From: Ciceribacter lividus
GTDB lineage: Bacteria > Pseudomonadota > Alphaproteobacteria > Rhizobiales > Rhizobiaceae
NCBI RefSeq assembly: GCF_003337715.1
Contig: NZ_QPIX01000001.1
Location: forward strand, 364,682-428,681
DNA: 64,000 nucleotides
Direction of reading: 5' to 3'
Of this stretch, positions 49,071 through 58,167 are shown one piece after another. The notes below the pieces were generated by a model that was not told where the DNA came from, ran no database searches, and saw only the letters and a program-made list of their open reading frames with translations. Both the position numbers and the translations under genes were made by a program. The stretch's first letter is position 1. Every line of letters starts with the position of its first letter.

Positions 49071-50309
49071 CTACCGCCAGAGCCGCCGCAGCCAGTCGAG
49101 CGGCCGTGCCTCGAAGAAGGCCCGGCCGGTGCGACCGATCGCGCAGCGCAGCTTGTCGTCGCCGAGGAGGCCGGGAACGGAAAGGGTGACATCGAATCGC
49201 TCGAGATGCCGCGGGCTCGCGGCGACGGCGAGATTTCGGTAGACACTCTCCGCACCCGAACCCGCGAGACGGATGATCGTGGCATCGAAGACGCGTGTTT
49301 CCCCGGTCGGGCGAAACTGCGCCCGCTGCCCGTGCTGCAGGGTGTTGTAGGTGCTTTCGCTCACACTCAGCGTCACCATGGTGGAATCGCAGTCCACCAG
49401 TTGGAACAGCTCCTGTCCCTGCCCGATCCGCTCGCCACCGGTCGTCATCAGCGTCCAGAGGATGCCGTTGACATTGGCGGAGAGGGTGGCGTGGGAGGTC
49501 CGGGTAAAGCGCAGGCGTTCGGCATTCAGGCGCTCGCGCTGTGCCGCAAGGATGGCGATCTGTGCGGTGAGGGCAGTCGTCAGTTCCGATTCCTGCCAGC
49601 GAAGTTCACTGATCCGCTGCTCGGAATAGGGCGCGTCGTTGTAACCGTCGCCGAGGAAGACACCGCGCCCTCCGGCGTTGAGACCGACCTGTGCGGCGGC
49701 GGTTTCCGCCTGCGCCCTTTCGAGCTCGCGCTCGGCGACCTGCAGGCGGGATTCGGCCTGTTCGAGCTCGCTCATCCTCTCGGCCCCGGTCGTGGTGAGC
49801 TTGCTCGCCCGGTCCAGCATATGTTGGTAGAGATGGATCTGCGCCTGCCACGCCTCTTCGGCGGCCTTCGACGCGGCAAGCTCCGCCTTCATCTGTTCCT
49901 GCCGCTCGCGTTGATAGACGTTGGCGCGCTCTTGCAGCTTGGCGATCGCCTCGCGAACCGCGCCGAGTGCGCCTTCGAGCCGCGTGCGCTCGGCCTCGGC
50001 CCTCGCCCTTTCGTCGGCGAGGTCGGAGAGGCGGGAATTGTTGGCGAGATCGTCGTCGATGAAGCCGAGCGTCTGGCCGGCGCGCACCCGTGCGCCGAGG
50101 ACCGGCGCGTCGAAGGTCAGCAGACCGGCGATCGGCGCTCTCGCCGTGGTCAGCCTGGCATTGATGACCGCATCCGCGCTGGCACCGGCCAAATGTTCGC
50201 CGATGATCACGAACAGCGCAAGTCCGACCAGAAGGACCCCGATTGTCAGCTGTGCAAGTCTCATCCGCCGCCTCCCGTATTCCGTGTTGAGGACTGTCTG
50301 GTCGGCCAT
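49071..50309 (-). CDS. bgsB: BgsB-type membrane fusion protein (HlyD family)
   Basis: BgsB is the presumed periplasmic adaptor that takes the glucan from BgsA across the envelope. The 412-residue product has one N-terminal TM (about 20-40) and a lipoyl-like half (VINARLTTARAPIAGLL). A long coiled coil (about 95-275, rich in Glu/Ala/Arg) is followed by the second lipoyl half (LSANVNGILWTL) and a beta-barrel region. It precedes bgsA by 3 bases, as in the known bgsBA operon. A pair of GGTTAAC sites stands 47-75 bases ahead of its start. Confidence 0.82.
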   Translation of the reverse strand: MADQTVLNTEYGRRRMRLAQLTIGVLLVGLALFVIIGEHLAGASADAVINARLTTARAPIAGLLTFDAPVLGARVRAGQTLGFIDDDLANNSRLSDLADERARAEAERTRLEGALGAVREAIAKLQERANVYQRERQEQMKAELAASKAAEEAWQAQIHLYQHMLDRASKLTTTGAERMSELEQAESRLQVAERELERAQAETAAAQVGLNAGGRGVFLGDGYNDAPYSEQRISELRWQESELTTALTAQIAILAAQRERLNAERLRFTRTSHATLSANVNGILWTLMTTGGERIGQGQELFQLVDCDSTMVTLSVSESTYNTLQHGQRAQFRPTGETRVFDATIIRLAGSGAESVYRNLAVAASPRHLERFDVTLSVPGLLGDDKLRCAIGRTGRAFFEARPLDWLRRLWR

Positions 50310-50481
50310 TCAAGATAGCGGTAAACGGGGAGCGCTGCAGCTGGAAAGAGCGGTTGTTAACCGCAAAAGTTGAATCAGGTTAACGGGATGGCGCCATCTC
50401 TTTCCAATGAACAGGAGCTTGAGGTGGCCTCGATGAGGAGATCGCGTGCCATTCCGTTACAACCGCGGCGAACGGCCGTCT
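50310..50481 (-). promoter_or_regulatory. bgsB upstream region with GTTAACC inverted repeat
   Basis: GTTAACC at 50356-50362 and GGTTAAC at 50378-50384 form a 7-bp inverted repeat with a 15-base gap, centred about 60 bases ahead of the bgsB start. The spacing places both arms on almost the same face of DNA (about two turns). It may be an operator for a dimeric regulator. Such TTAAC cores also resemble CtrA half-sites. Confidence 0.4.
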
Positions 50482-52569
50482 TCAGTGGAGAAAGACGCCG
50501 ACGCTCGCTGCCCGCCCGGCGGCGTCGATGACCGTCAGCGTCGAGAAGCCGATACCCTCGGGCGTCCATTCCGTCGTGCGCCTGCGCGAGCGGTCGCCCA
50601 GCGGGACGCCGTTCGCAAGCCAGCGGAACGGCGCGCGGCCGGCCTGCAGCTTGACGACGAGGGGAAGCGGCTTGCCGTCGGGGCCGGCTCCGAGTTCGAC
50701 ATGGGCGCCTTCCGGCGGGTAGACGATGCGTGGCGCCTTCTCCCGCGAGGATGTCGCGAGCAGGCCGTTGGCGCCCATCGAATAGCGTCGGAGGGCGGGC
50801 GGCAGATCGGCCTGCGCGATCCGTTCAGCGCCGGGCGGCGGGGAGGGCAGCGGCGTGCCGCCGACACCGGATTTGGCGAAAGCCTGGAAGAGTATCGGTG
50901 CGGCCGAACCATAGCCGGTGATGCCGGGAACGGCGGCATTGTCCGGCCGTCCCACCCAGACACCGAGCACGTAGCGCCCGTCATAGCCGACAGACCAGGC
51001 GTCGCGGTAGCCGTAGCTGGTGCCGGTCTTGTAGGCGATGCCGAGCGGACGGCTGCCGAGCGGCGGCAGGACGCCGCGCAGGATATCCGTGACGTTCCAG
51101 GCGGCGACCGGCTCCATCAGCGGCGCGCCGTCGATGATCGTTTCGGCAGTGTCGCGCACCCCGTCACCGAGGTGGATCGGCGAGCCGCGATTGGCCAGAG
51201 CCGCATAGGCCTGGACGAGGCCCTTGAGCGTCACGCCGGCACCGCCGAGCGCGATCGCCAATCCCGGCGCCTCGCCGGTCGGCAGTGCCAGACGAACAGC
51301 GGTCCGGCGCAGCCGGGACAGCAGTTCCGCCGCGCCGACGGCGTCGAGCAGGCGGACAGCCGGCACATTGAGCGAGAGTTGCAGCGCCTGGCGGATGCTG
51401 ACGTCGCCCTGGTAGGTCATGTCGAAGTTGCGCGGCCGGTAGCCGAAGAAGTCGGCGGGCCGGTCCTCGATGATCGTCTCCTGCGCGATCAGGCCCTGCT
51501 CGAAGGCGAGACCGTAGATGAAGGGCTTGAGGGTCGAGCCAGGCGAACGCTCCGCGCGCGTCATGTCGATCCAGCCGGAACGGGCGGCATCGAAATAGTC
51601 GGCGGAGCCTACCTCCGCGACGATTTCGCCGGTCGTGGCATCGGCCATCAGCATGGCGAGCGAGGTCCGTGCCGGCAGGTCGACGGCCGCTTGACCGGCG
51701 ACGGCTTCCAGCTCCGCCTGCACGGATTTCCGGAGTGTCGAGTGATGGATGCGGGCCTGCGGGTCGCTGCGCCGCGCCGCCTCGGCGAGATGGGCGGCAA
51801 GGGCGGGCAGCGCCAGCCGTTCCTTCGGCACGGGTGCTATGCCCGCGCGGGCGACCTCGCGCGCCTCCATCATGCCGTAGGCCTGCATGCGTTCGAGGAC
51901 GCGCTGCCGGGCGGTGTGTGCGGCTTCCGGGTTGCGGTCCGGCCGGCGCAGTTCGGGAAGCTGCGGCAGCGCCACCAGCAGGGCCGCCTCGGCGACCGTC
52001 AGCCGCTTCGGCTCCTTGCCGAAATAAGCGAGGCTTGCGGCGCGCACGCCCTCCAGGTTTCCGCCGTAGGGGGCATGGGTGAGGTAGAGATCGAGGATCT
52101 GCTGTTTCGACAGCCGGCGCTCGATCTGCAGCGCCCGCAGGATCTGCAGGAACTTTGCCGAAAAGGAGCGCTCCCGGCGCGGCTCCATGAGGCGGGCGAC
52201 CTGCATCGACAGCGTCGAACCGCCGGACACGATGCGACCGTTCGAGACAAACTGCAGCGCGGCGCGCGCGAGAGCGACGACGTCGACGCCCGGATGGTCG
52301 TAGTACCGGCGATCCTCGTAGGCGATCAGCATCTCGACGAAGCGCGGATCGACGTCGGCGCTCGTCGTCTTCAGCCGCCAGCGTCCCTCGCGGGTGGCGA
52401 AGGCCCGGAGCAGTTGCCCGTCTGCATCCAGAAGTTCCGCCGATACGGCGTCGTCCGCCGCAATCGGCGGCGGATATGCCGCGTCGAGGGCGTCGAGCCC
52501 CCAAAGGGCACCCGCCGCCATGAGAACGGCGAGGCCGGCGGCAGCGGCGATTTTCTTCCAGCCGGGCAT
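50482..52569 (-). CDS. pbpC: Penicillin-binding protein 1C
   Basis: PBP1C is a bifunctional glycan polymerase and transpeptidase-like protein. The 695-residue product has a signal-anchor (about 5-25) and a GT51 domain with catalytic E85 in YEDRRYYDHPG and the SGGSTLSMQVAR block. The transpeptidase domain has S345 in SPGSTLKPF, SLN (LSLNVPA) and KTG (AYKTGTSYG). The C-terminal PBP1C domain ends near 695. It starts one base inside the stop of the alpha-2-macroglobulin gene. The pair is the same as yfhM-pbpC of E. coli. Confidence 0.95.
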   Translation of the reverse strand: MPGWKKIAAAAGLAVLMAAGALWGLDALDAAYPPPIAADDAVSAELLDADGQLLRAFATREGRWRLKTTSADVDPRFVEMLIAYEDRRYYDHPGVDVVALARAALQFVSNGRIVSGGSTLSMQVARLMEPRRERSFSAKFLQILRALQIERRLSKQQILDLYLTHAPYGGNLEGVRAASLAYFGKEPKRLTVAEAALLVALPQLPELRRPDRNPEAAHTARQRVLERMQAYGMMEAREVARAGIAPVPKERLALPALAAHLAEAARRSDPQARIHHSTLRKSVQAELEAVAGQAAVDLPARTSLAMLMADATTGEIVAEVGSADYFDAARSGWIDMTRAERSPGSTLKPFIYGLAFEQGLIAQETIIEDRPADFFGYRPRNFDMTYQGDVSIRQALQLSLNVPAVRLLDAVGAAELLSRLRRTAVRLALPTGEAPGLAIALGGAGVTLKGLVQAYAALANRGSPIHLGDGVRDTAETIIDGAPLMEPVAAWNVTDILRGVLPPLGSRPLGIAYKTGTSYGYRDAWSVGYDGRYVLGVWVGRPDNAAVPGITGYGSAAPILFQAFAKSGVGGTPLPSPPPGAERIAQADLPPALRRYSMGANGLLATSSREKAPRIVYPPEGAHVELGAGPDGKPLPLVVKLQAGRAPFRWLANGVPLGDRSRRRTTEWTPEGIGFSTLTVIDAAGRAASVGVFLH

Positions 52570-55500
52570 CAGGGGGCCGCCTTGACCTCCATGCGGCCGG
52601 TTGCGGTCCGCGCGGAGTATTCCGGCCGGTACATGTCCTCGACCTGCGCCGCTGGATGGGCGTAGCTGCCCGGCGTCACGGCGCGCACGACATAGGCGAG
52701 GGTGATTTCCTCGTCGTTGTCGGCAGGGCGGTCGATCGCCGCCACGAAACGGTCGTTGCGGAATTCGAGATGCGCCGGCTCGGTCTCGCCGATCCAGTCG
52801 AAGTTTTCGAGCTGTGCGCTGTCGACGAGGCTCGGATTGTCGATCTCAAAGCCTGCCGGCAGCAGGTCGCTAATAAGGATCTGCGAGGGCCAGCTGTCGG
52901 CTTCGGTGACCGACAGCACGACGACGTAGCGCTCGTTCTGCTGCGCTTCGGTGACGTTCGCCTCCTCGCCGTCGAGCGTGTAGTAGGTACGCTCGATGGT
53001 GAAGCCCTCGCCGCCGGCCGGGGGCGCTTCCTTCGGTGCGGCGACCGTCGTCACTGCCGCGGTGATCGGCGCGCTGCTGCGGTTGGTGAGCACGACCGGT
53101 TGGGCGAGCAGCTGGTCGCCGGGAATGGTCGCCATGTAGCCGCCGGTATGGCTCGCGCCGTTGACGTCGACCTTGAGCGCATCGTCACCCTTCTGCAGGG
53201 CGCGGGCGGCGAGCAGCGTCCAAGTCTGCTCCTGGGTGCTGGTGTAGCGCTTCGTCGAAAGCTCGCGGGAGACGGTCTTGGTGAGCCCCGACAGGATCGG
53301 CGGCACCGGCCGGCTCTCGGCGGCGAGCGCGAGGATCGCCGCGCCGTCGCGCAGCGTGCTGCCGTAATAGTCGGCATAGTTGAAGCTGACCTTGGTCAGA
53401 ACGGCCTTTTCCGTCATGCCGGCGGCCTCGGTGAAGATCGCCTTGGAGCGCTGGCCGTCGCCGTAAAGCGCAAGCGCCGCGGCGAGATGGGCCTTGGAGA
53501 GCGGCGTCGGGAACTCGCCGAGGCGGGTGTCGGCATAGTAGCGCAGGTCGCTGATGGCCGCCCGCTTGTTGCGCGCGAGCACGTAGAGCGCATAGGCCAG
53601 CTCGTCGCCGCGGTCCTTGATGTCGATGTCGTAGCCGGTCTGGTTCTGCAGGTTGTCGAGCGCCTGGATCATCGCCTGGTCCGGCACCTCGAAATTCTGC
53701 TCGCGGGCACGGGTCAGGAACTCGGTGACGTAGGAGTCGAGCCAGAGGTCGCCGTAGCCCGGCGACCACAGGCCGAAACTGCCGCTCGACGACTGGTAGG
53801 AAAGGACGCGGTAGATCGCATCCTGCACGCGCTTGGTGATCTCCTCCTGCTGCGGCAGGCCGGAGACGGCCGACAGCTCGTTGAAATAGAGGAGCGGCAG
53901 GGCGCGGCTGGTGGTCTGCTCGGCGCAACCGTAGGGGTAGCGGTCGAGGCTCATCAGCAGGGCAGGGATGTCGAAGCCTTCGGCGCGCATGACGTTCAGG
54001 CTGACCGAGGCATCCTGCAGGATGCTGTCGGCAAGCAGTTCGCCGTCGACGATCAGGCTCTTGCCCGCGGCAATCGTCAGCGAGCGGCGCTCGGTGACGG
54101 GGAGCGCGGCCGGACGGACGGGAATTTCCAGCGACTGGTCGATGGAAAGCCCGGCGCCGGTGAGCGCGATGTCGATGCGTCCGGTCCCTGCTTCGGTACC
54201 GGTGAGGGGCAGGTTGATCGCGGTCTTTCCGCCCTGGGTCAGGTTCACCGTCTGGCTGGCGGCCGTGGTGTCGACCGCAAGCGCGGTGTTCGTCGTGACC
54301 TCAAGCTGGTAGTCGCCGGACGGCGCGTCGGTCGCGGCGATCTCAAGCCTCAGGCGGCTCTCGTCGCCGGGGCTCAGGAACCGCGGCATGCTGGCGGTGA
54401 CGACGACCGGATCGCGGATGACGACATCGGTGCTGGCATGCCCGACGCCGGTCTTGCTCCAGGCGACCGCCATGACGCGGGCCGTGCCGTTGAACTGCGG
54501 AATATCGAAGCTCACTTCCGCCTTGCCTTCGCTGTCGAGCTTCAGCGGTCCGGAGAAGAAGGCGACCAGTTTTTCGGTCGGGGGCTTGCCCTGCAGCGGC
54601 ATCTGCGCGCCGTCGCCGCCGGTGCGAAGCCGGCCCATGGCGCCGAGCGAGCCGTCGATCAGCCGCCCGTAGAGGTCGCGGATCTCGAGGCCGAGGCGGC
54701 GCTGGCCAAAATACCAGCCCTCCGGATCGGGCGCTTCGTAGCGTGTCAGGTTCAGGATGCCGACGTCGACGGCGGCGATCGTGACATAGGCCTCCTCGCC
54801 GATGCCGGCGCCCTTCACCTGAACGGGAATGGTGAGCGGCTGGCGCGGCAGGGTCTTTTCCGGTGGCGCGAGGCTGACCTCGAGCTTGTTGGCACCCGGA
54901 TCGACGGCGAGCCAGGTGACGCCGATTGCCCGCATCGGCATGCGGCTTTCCTGGGCCTCGCCGGGGCGGAAGAGGGTCGCCGTCACATAGGCGCCGGCAC
55001 CCCACTTGTCGGTGACTGGCAGGTCGACCTCGCCGCCTTCGGCGGGGATCGTCGCCGTCTGCGTGGTGATCAGGTTGTCGGTGCCGACGGTCACCAGCAG
55101 TTCGCCGGCGAAGCGCGGCGACACCTTGAGCTTGGCCGTCTCGCCGATCGCGTAGTTTTCCTTGTCGAGCCCGATTTCCAGCGCGTCCGGGGTTTCGGTC
55201 GAGCTTGCCTCGACGTACCAGCCCGCCTCGAACTCGACACTGCTCGCGGGTCCGTCGGCAACGGCGGACTCGACTTCGAGGCGATAACGCCCCCAGGCGA
55301 CGGGCACCGAGATCGCAGCGCCGTCGGCGGTGACGTCGACGGTGCCGTCGGCGATCTGCTTGGTGGTGATGATCGGCTCATAGGTCCAGGAACTGCCGTC
55401 GCGATACCATTGGTAATTACGCTCGAGATTGACGAGGCGCCACCTGGCACCCTGCAGCGGCTGCTTCTTGCCCTCCGCGTCGATCGCGATCACGTGGAAG

Positions 55501-58028
55501 CGGGCCTGCGTGTTTTCGGCGAGATCGCCGGAGAATTCCGGCTTGATGCCGATCATCGGCCCTTCGGGGCGGACGGGCAGGGTCAGCGTCCGCTCGACGG
55601 CGCGGCCGCCGCCTTCCTGCATCCGCACGACGATGTCGGCGTTCAGCATCTGCGTCGTCGAGGGCACCTCGTCCAGCGACACTTCGAAGCTCGCCTTGCC
55701 TTCCTCGTCGAGGACCGGCAGGTCTTCGAGCGTCAGGCGGGTCTCTTCATCCGTTTCCTCGTCTACGAGGCCGAACTGGTAGTTCTCGAACGCTGCGCTG
55801 GTGCGGCTGCGCTTCAGGTTGACCTCGCCTTCGAGCATAAGGCCCGCCGCCGGCGCGCCGTAGAGATAGCGGCCGTCGACGTCGACGGTCACCGGTGTGC
55901 CGATCGCGATGTCCTTCGCCTCGCTCGTCAGGTCGAACTCGGTGCGGTCGGGCACGAAATCGTCGACGAGGAACTGCTTCTGGCCGATCGCCGCCTTCTT
56001 GGGGTCGGTGTAGATCTGCATGGTCCAGGTGCCGCGCATGGCGCTTGCGAGCAGCGGCAGGTCGACGGCGTAGCCGCCGAGCTTCGAGTCCGTCTCGACC
56101 ATGCGGCGGTATTCGACGCCGTCGGGCCGCGTGAAGACGAAGGTGAGCGGCAGGTCGGTGATGGCGCTTGCACCGGTGTCGCGGGCAAGTGCAGCGGCAT
56201 GGACCGTCTCGCCGGGGCGGTAGATGCCGCGCTCGGTCCAGGGCAGGATGTCGATCGCGCCCGGCGCCGGACGGCCCGTCACGCCGCGGTCGGAGAGGTC
56301 GAAGCCTGCGCGTTTCATGTCGAGGAAGACGTAGTCGTCCTCGCCCTTCTTCGCGGTGATTGCAGCGGGCGCGAGTGCTGCTCCACCGCGGATCAGTCCG
56401 GCATCGAAGCGCGCGTGGCCGTCGGCATCGGTCACCGCCGTGCCGAGGACCTCGTTGTTGGTCGCTAGCAGTTGCAGTTCGACCCCGGAAAGCGGCTTGG
56501 CACTTGCGAGCGAGCGGGCGAAGACGTTCAGCCCGTCCGTGCCGGCGAAGGTCTGCAGCCCGATGTCGGAGACGAGGAACCACTGCGTGGCGCGCTGGTT
56601 CCAGTCCTCGACGCGGCTGCCGGCGGCGGCCGCCGTCAGGACGTAGATGCCCGGCTGGCGCTTCGGCAGGGCCTCGTCGACGGGGAAGCTCGTCACGACG
56701 TCCTTGTTGAGCTCGCTCCCGATCTCGATCTTGCCCTGCCAGACGAGTTCGCCGGATTCGTCCTCGATGCGGCTCGCATCATAGCCGTCGAGCTGGGTCA
56801 GGAATTTCGACTGTGCAAGCAGCGGCGCGATGTTGCGCTCGCCGATGCGGTAGAGTTTCAGGTCGGCGCCGTCGGTGTTGACCGAGATGATCGGGATGCC
56901 GCGCCGGGCGGTGGACGGCAGGACGAAGCTGTCGCCGGTGAAGCGGACGGTCGGCGAACGGTCGCGGACGTAGATCGAGAGGTCGACCTGGGAGAGCAGC
57001 GGCTCGTCGACGGAAGAGGGCAGGCCGGCACGCAGCGCAAGCGTATAACGCGCGCCGTGCTGCAGGCCCTCGACACAGATCTGGTTGTCCTTGGCCTCCA
57101 CCGCCTTGGCCGGAGCGCCGTCGAGGAGGACGAAGGGTGCATAGTCGACGCCGCGCTTGACGAGCGGATCGGAAAACTGGACGCAGGCCCGCGGGGTCGC
57201 GCTGTCGGTGTCGATCGTATGCTCGACGACGCGGAAGCCCTTGGTCTCGCGCAGTTCGTTGTAGGCGGTCTGGACGGTCTTCGCCGTCACCAGTGCAAGG
57301 CTCGCCTTGTAGGAGCTGAGCGCGGCGCGGTAGTTCTCGCTGTTTTCGAAGGCCTTGGCGAGCACGGCGAGCACGTCGGCGCGCGCCTGCGCGGTGCGGG
57401 TGAGCTGATAGCCATTCAGCGCCATTGCTGCGGCTTCGGCGGCGATGTCGGTCCGGCCAGTGACGGTATTGAGTGAGCGGGCAGTTTCCGTCCACAGTGC
57501 GGCGTCGTCCGGTGTGACGGACAGTGCGGCCTTGAAGACGGCGAGCGCCGAATCGTAGTTGCCGGCGGAGAGTTCGTTGTTGGCGAGCATCAGGAGGCCG
57601 GCCTGCCCGAGCTGCTCCTGCTCCTCGGTGATCGAGAGGTTGTCGCGCATCGCCTGCGCATCCTGGCGCAGCTGGTCGGAGACGAAGGGCAGACGGGACG
57701 GTGCGCCGATGTCCGGTTCGGCGGCAGTGACGACGATCTTGCCGGCGATGGCGCCGGGGAAAGTGTCGAGGCGGCTGAAGTCGGATTTCAGGAAGCACCA
57801 CTTCACCTTCGGGTTGTAGGTGAAGGCGCGGCAGGACTGGTCGGCGATGCAGCTCTCGCGACACTGGTCGAGGGAGACGTTCTGTTCGGTCCTGAGATCG
57901 AACCCGAAATAGTCGCCGTCCCTGGTGATGACGACCGAGCGCGTCGGCTCGGCGGCGCCGGCGGCGAGCGCCGAACTCAAGAGGCTGAAGGCAAAAACGA
58001 AGAAACCGATAGACCTGCGCATCGACAT
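52569..58028 (-). CDS. Bacterial alpha-2-macroglobulin with N-terminal PAN domain
   Basis: Bacterial alpha-2-macroglobulins trap proteases in the periplasm and are thought to work with PBP1C in wall repair. The 1819-residue product has a Sec signal peptide (about 1-26) without a lipobox. A PAN/apple-like domain with six Cys follows (about 35-90, SLDQCRESCIADQSC, then AFTYNPKVKWCFLK), then a helical stretch (about 110-250) with TPR-like character and many MG domains. The thioester motif is C1368-A-E-Q1371 in YPYGCAEQTTSRAL. The receptor-like C-terminal domain ends near 1810. The gene is intact. It overlaps pbpC by one base. Confidence 0.92.
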   Translation of the reverse strand: MSMRRSIGFFVFAFSLLSSALAAGAAEPTRSVVITRDGDYFGFDLRTEQNVSLDQCRESCIADQSCRAFTYNPKVKWCFLKSDFSRLDTFPGAIAGKIVVTAAEPDIGAPSRLPFVSDQLRQDAQAMRDNLSITEEQEQLGQAGLLMLANNELSAGNYDSALAVFKAALSVTPDDAALWTETARSLNTVTGRTDIAAEAAAMALNGYQLTRTAQARADVLAVLAKAFENSENYRAALSSYKASLALVTAKTVQTAYNELRETKGFRVVEHTIDTDSATPRACVQFSDPLVKRGVDYAPFVLLDGAPAKAVEAKDNQICVEGLQHGARYTLALRAGLPSSVDEPLLSQVDLSIYVRDRSPTVRFTGDSFVLPSTARRGIPIISVNTDGADLKLYRIGERNIAPLLAQSKFLTQLDGYDASRIEDESGELVWQGKIEIGSELNKDVVTSFPVDEALPKRQPGIYVLTAAAAGSRVEDWNQRATQWFLVSDIGLQTFAGTDGLNVFARSLASAKPLSGVELQLLATNNEVLGTAVTDADGHARFDAGLIRGGAALAPAAITAKKGEDDYVFLDMKRAGFDLSDRGVTGRPAPGAIDILPWTERGIYRPGETVHAAALARDTGASAITDLPLTFVFTRPDGVEYRRMVETDSKLGGYAVDLPLLASAMRGTWTMQIYTDPKKAAIGQKQFLVDDFVPDRTEFDLTSEAKDIAIGTPVTVDVDGRYLYGAPAAGLMLEGEVNLKRSRTSAAFENYQFGLVDEETDEETRLTLEDLPVLDEEGKASFEVSLDEVPSTTQMLNADIVVRMQEGGGRAVERTLTLPVRPEGPMIGIKPEFSGDLAENTQARFHVIAIDAEGKKQPLQGARWRLVNLERNYQWYRDGSSWTYEPIITTKQIADGTVDVTADGAAISVPVAWGRYRLEVESAVADGPASSVEFEAGWYVEASSTETPDALEIGLDKENYAIGETAKLKVSPRFAGELLVTVGTDNLITTQTATIPAEGGEVDLPVTDKWGAGAYVTATLFRPGEAQESRMPMRAIGVTWLAVDPGANKLEVSLAPPEKTLPRQPLTIPVQVKGAGIGEEAYVTIAAVDVGILNLTRYEAPDPEGWYFGQRRLGLEIRDLYGRLIDGSLGAMGRLRTGGDGAQMPLQGKPPTEKLVAFFSGPLKLDSEGKAEVSFDIPQFNGTARVMAVAWSKTGVGHASTDVVIRDPVVVTASMPRFLSPGDESRLRLEIAATDAPSGDYQLEVTTNTALAVDTTAASQTVNLTQGGKTAINLPLTGTEAGTGRIDIALTGAGLSIDQSLEIPVRPAALPVTERRSLTIAAGKSLIVDGELLADSILQDASVSLNVMRAEGFDIPALLMSLDRYPYGCAEQTTSRALPLLYFNELSAVSGLPQQEEITKRVQDAIYRVLSYQSSSGSFGLWSPGYGDLWLDSYVTEFLTRAREQNFEVPDQAMIQALDNLQNQTGYDIDIKDRGDELAYALYVLARNKRAAISDLRYYADTRLGEFPTPLSKAHLAAALALYGDGQRSKAIFTEAAGMTEKAVLTKVSFNYADYYGSTLRDGAAILALAAESRPVPPILSGLTKTVSRELSTKRYTSTQEQTWTLLAARALQKGDDALKVDVNGASHTGGYMATIPGDQLLAQPVVLTNRSSAPITAAVTTVAAPKEAPPAGGEGFTIERTYYTLDGEEANVTEAQQNERYVVVLSVTEADSWPSQILISDLLPAGFEIDNPSLVDSAQLENFDWIGETEPAHLEFRNDRFVAAIDRPADNDEEITLAYVVRAVTPGSYAHPAAQVEDMYRPEYSARTATGRMEVKAAP

Positions 58029-58167
58029 GCCTCCTCCATGCTGTCTGTCCAGACGGCTAAAGTGTTCTGACTAAAGCGGTCGGTTGTCAATCGCGCGCAT
58101 GCGCAAGTCATGCGTCAGCCTTCGTCGAAAACTGGGTGAACGTTGACGTGGAAGGCGTGTCTGACGC

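Noticed and set aside
48120-50318. 732-codon + strand frame
   Set aside because: Antisense shadow of bgsA and bgsB; the product has no domain pattern.
52656-56468. 1270-codon + strand frame
   Set aside because: Antisense shadow of the alpha-2-macroglobulin gene, very Arg/Gly/Asp-rich without family features.
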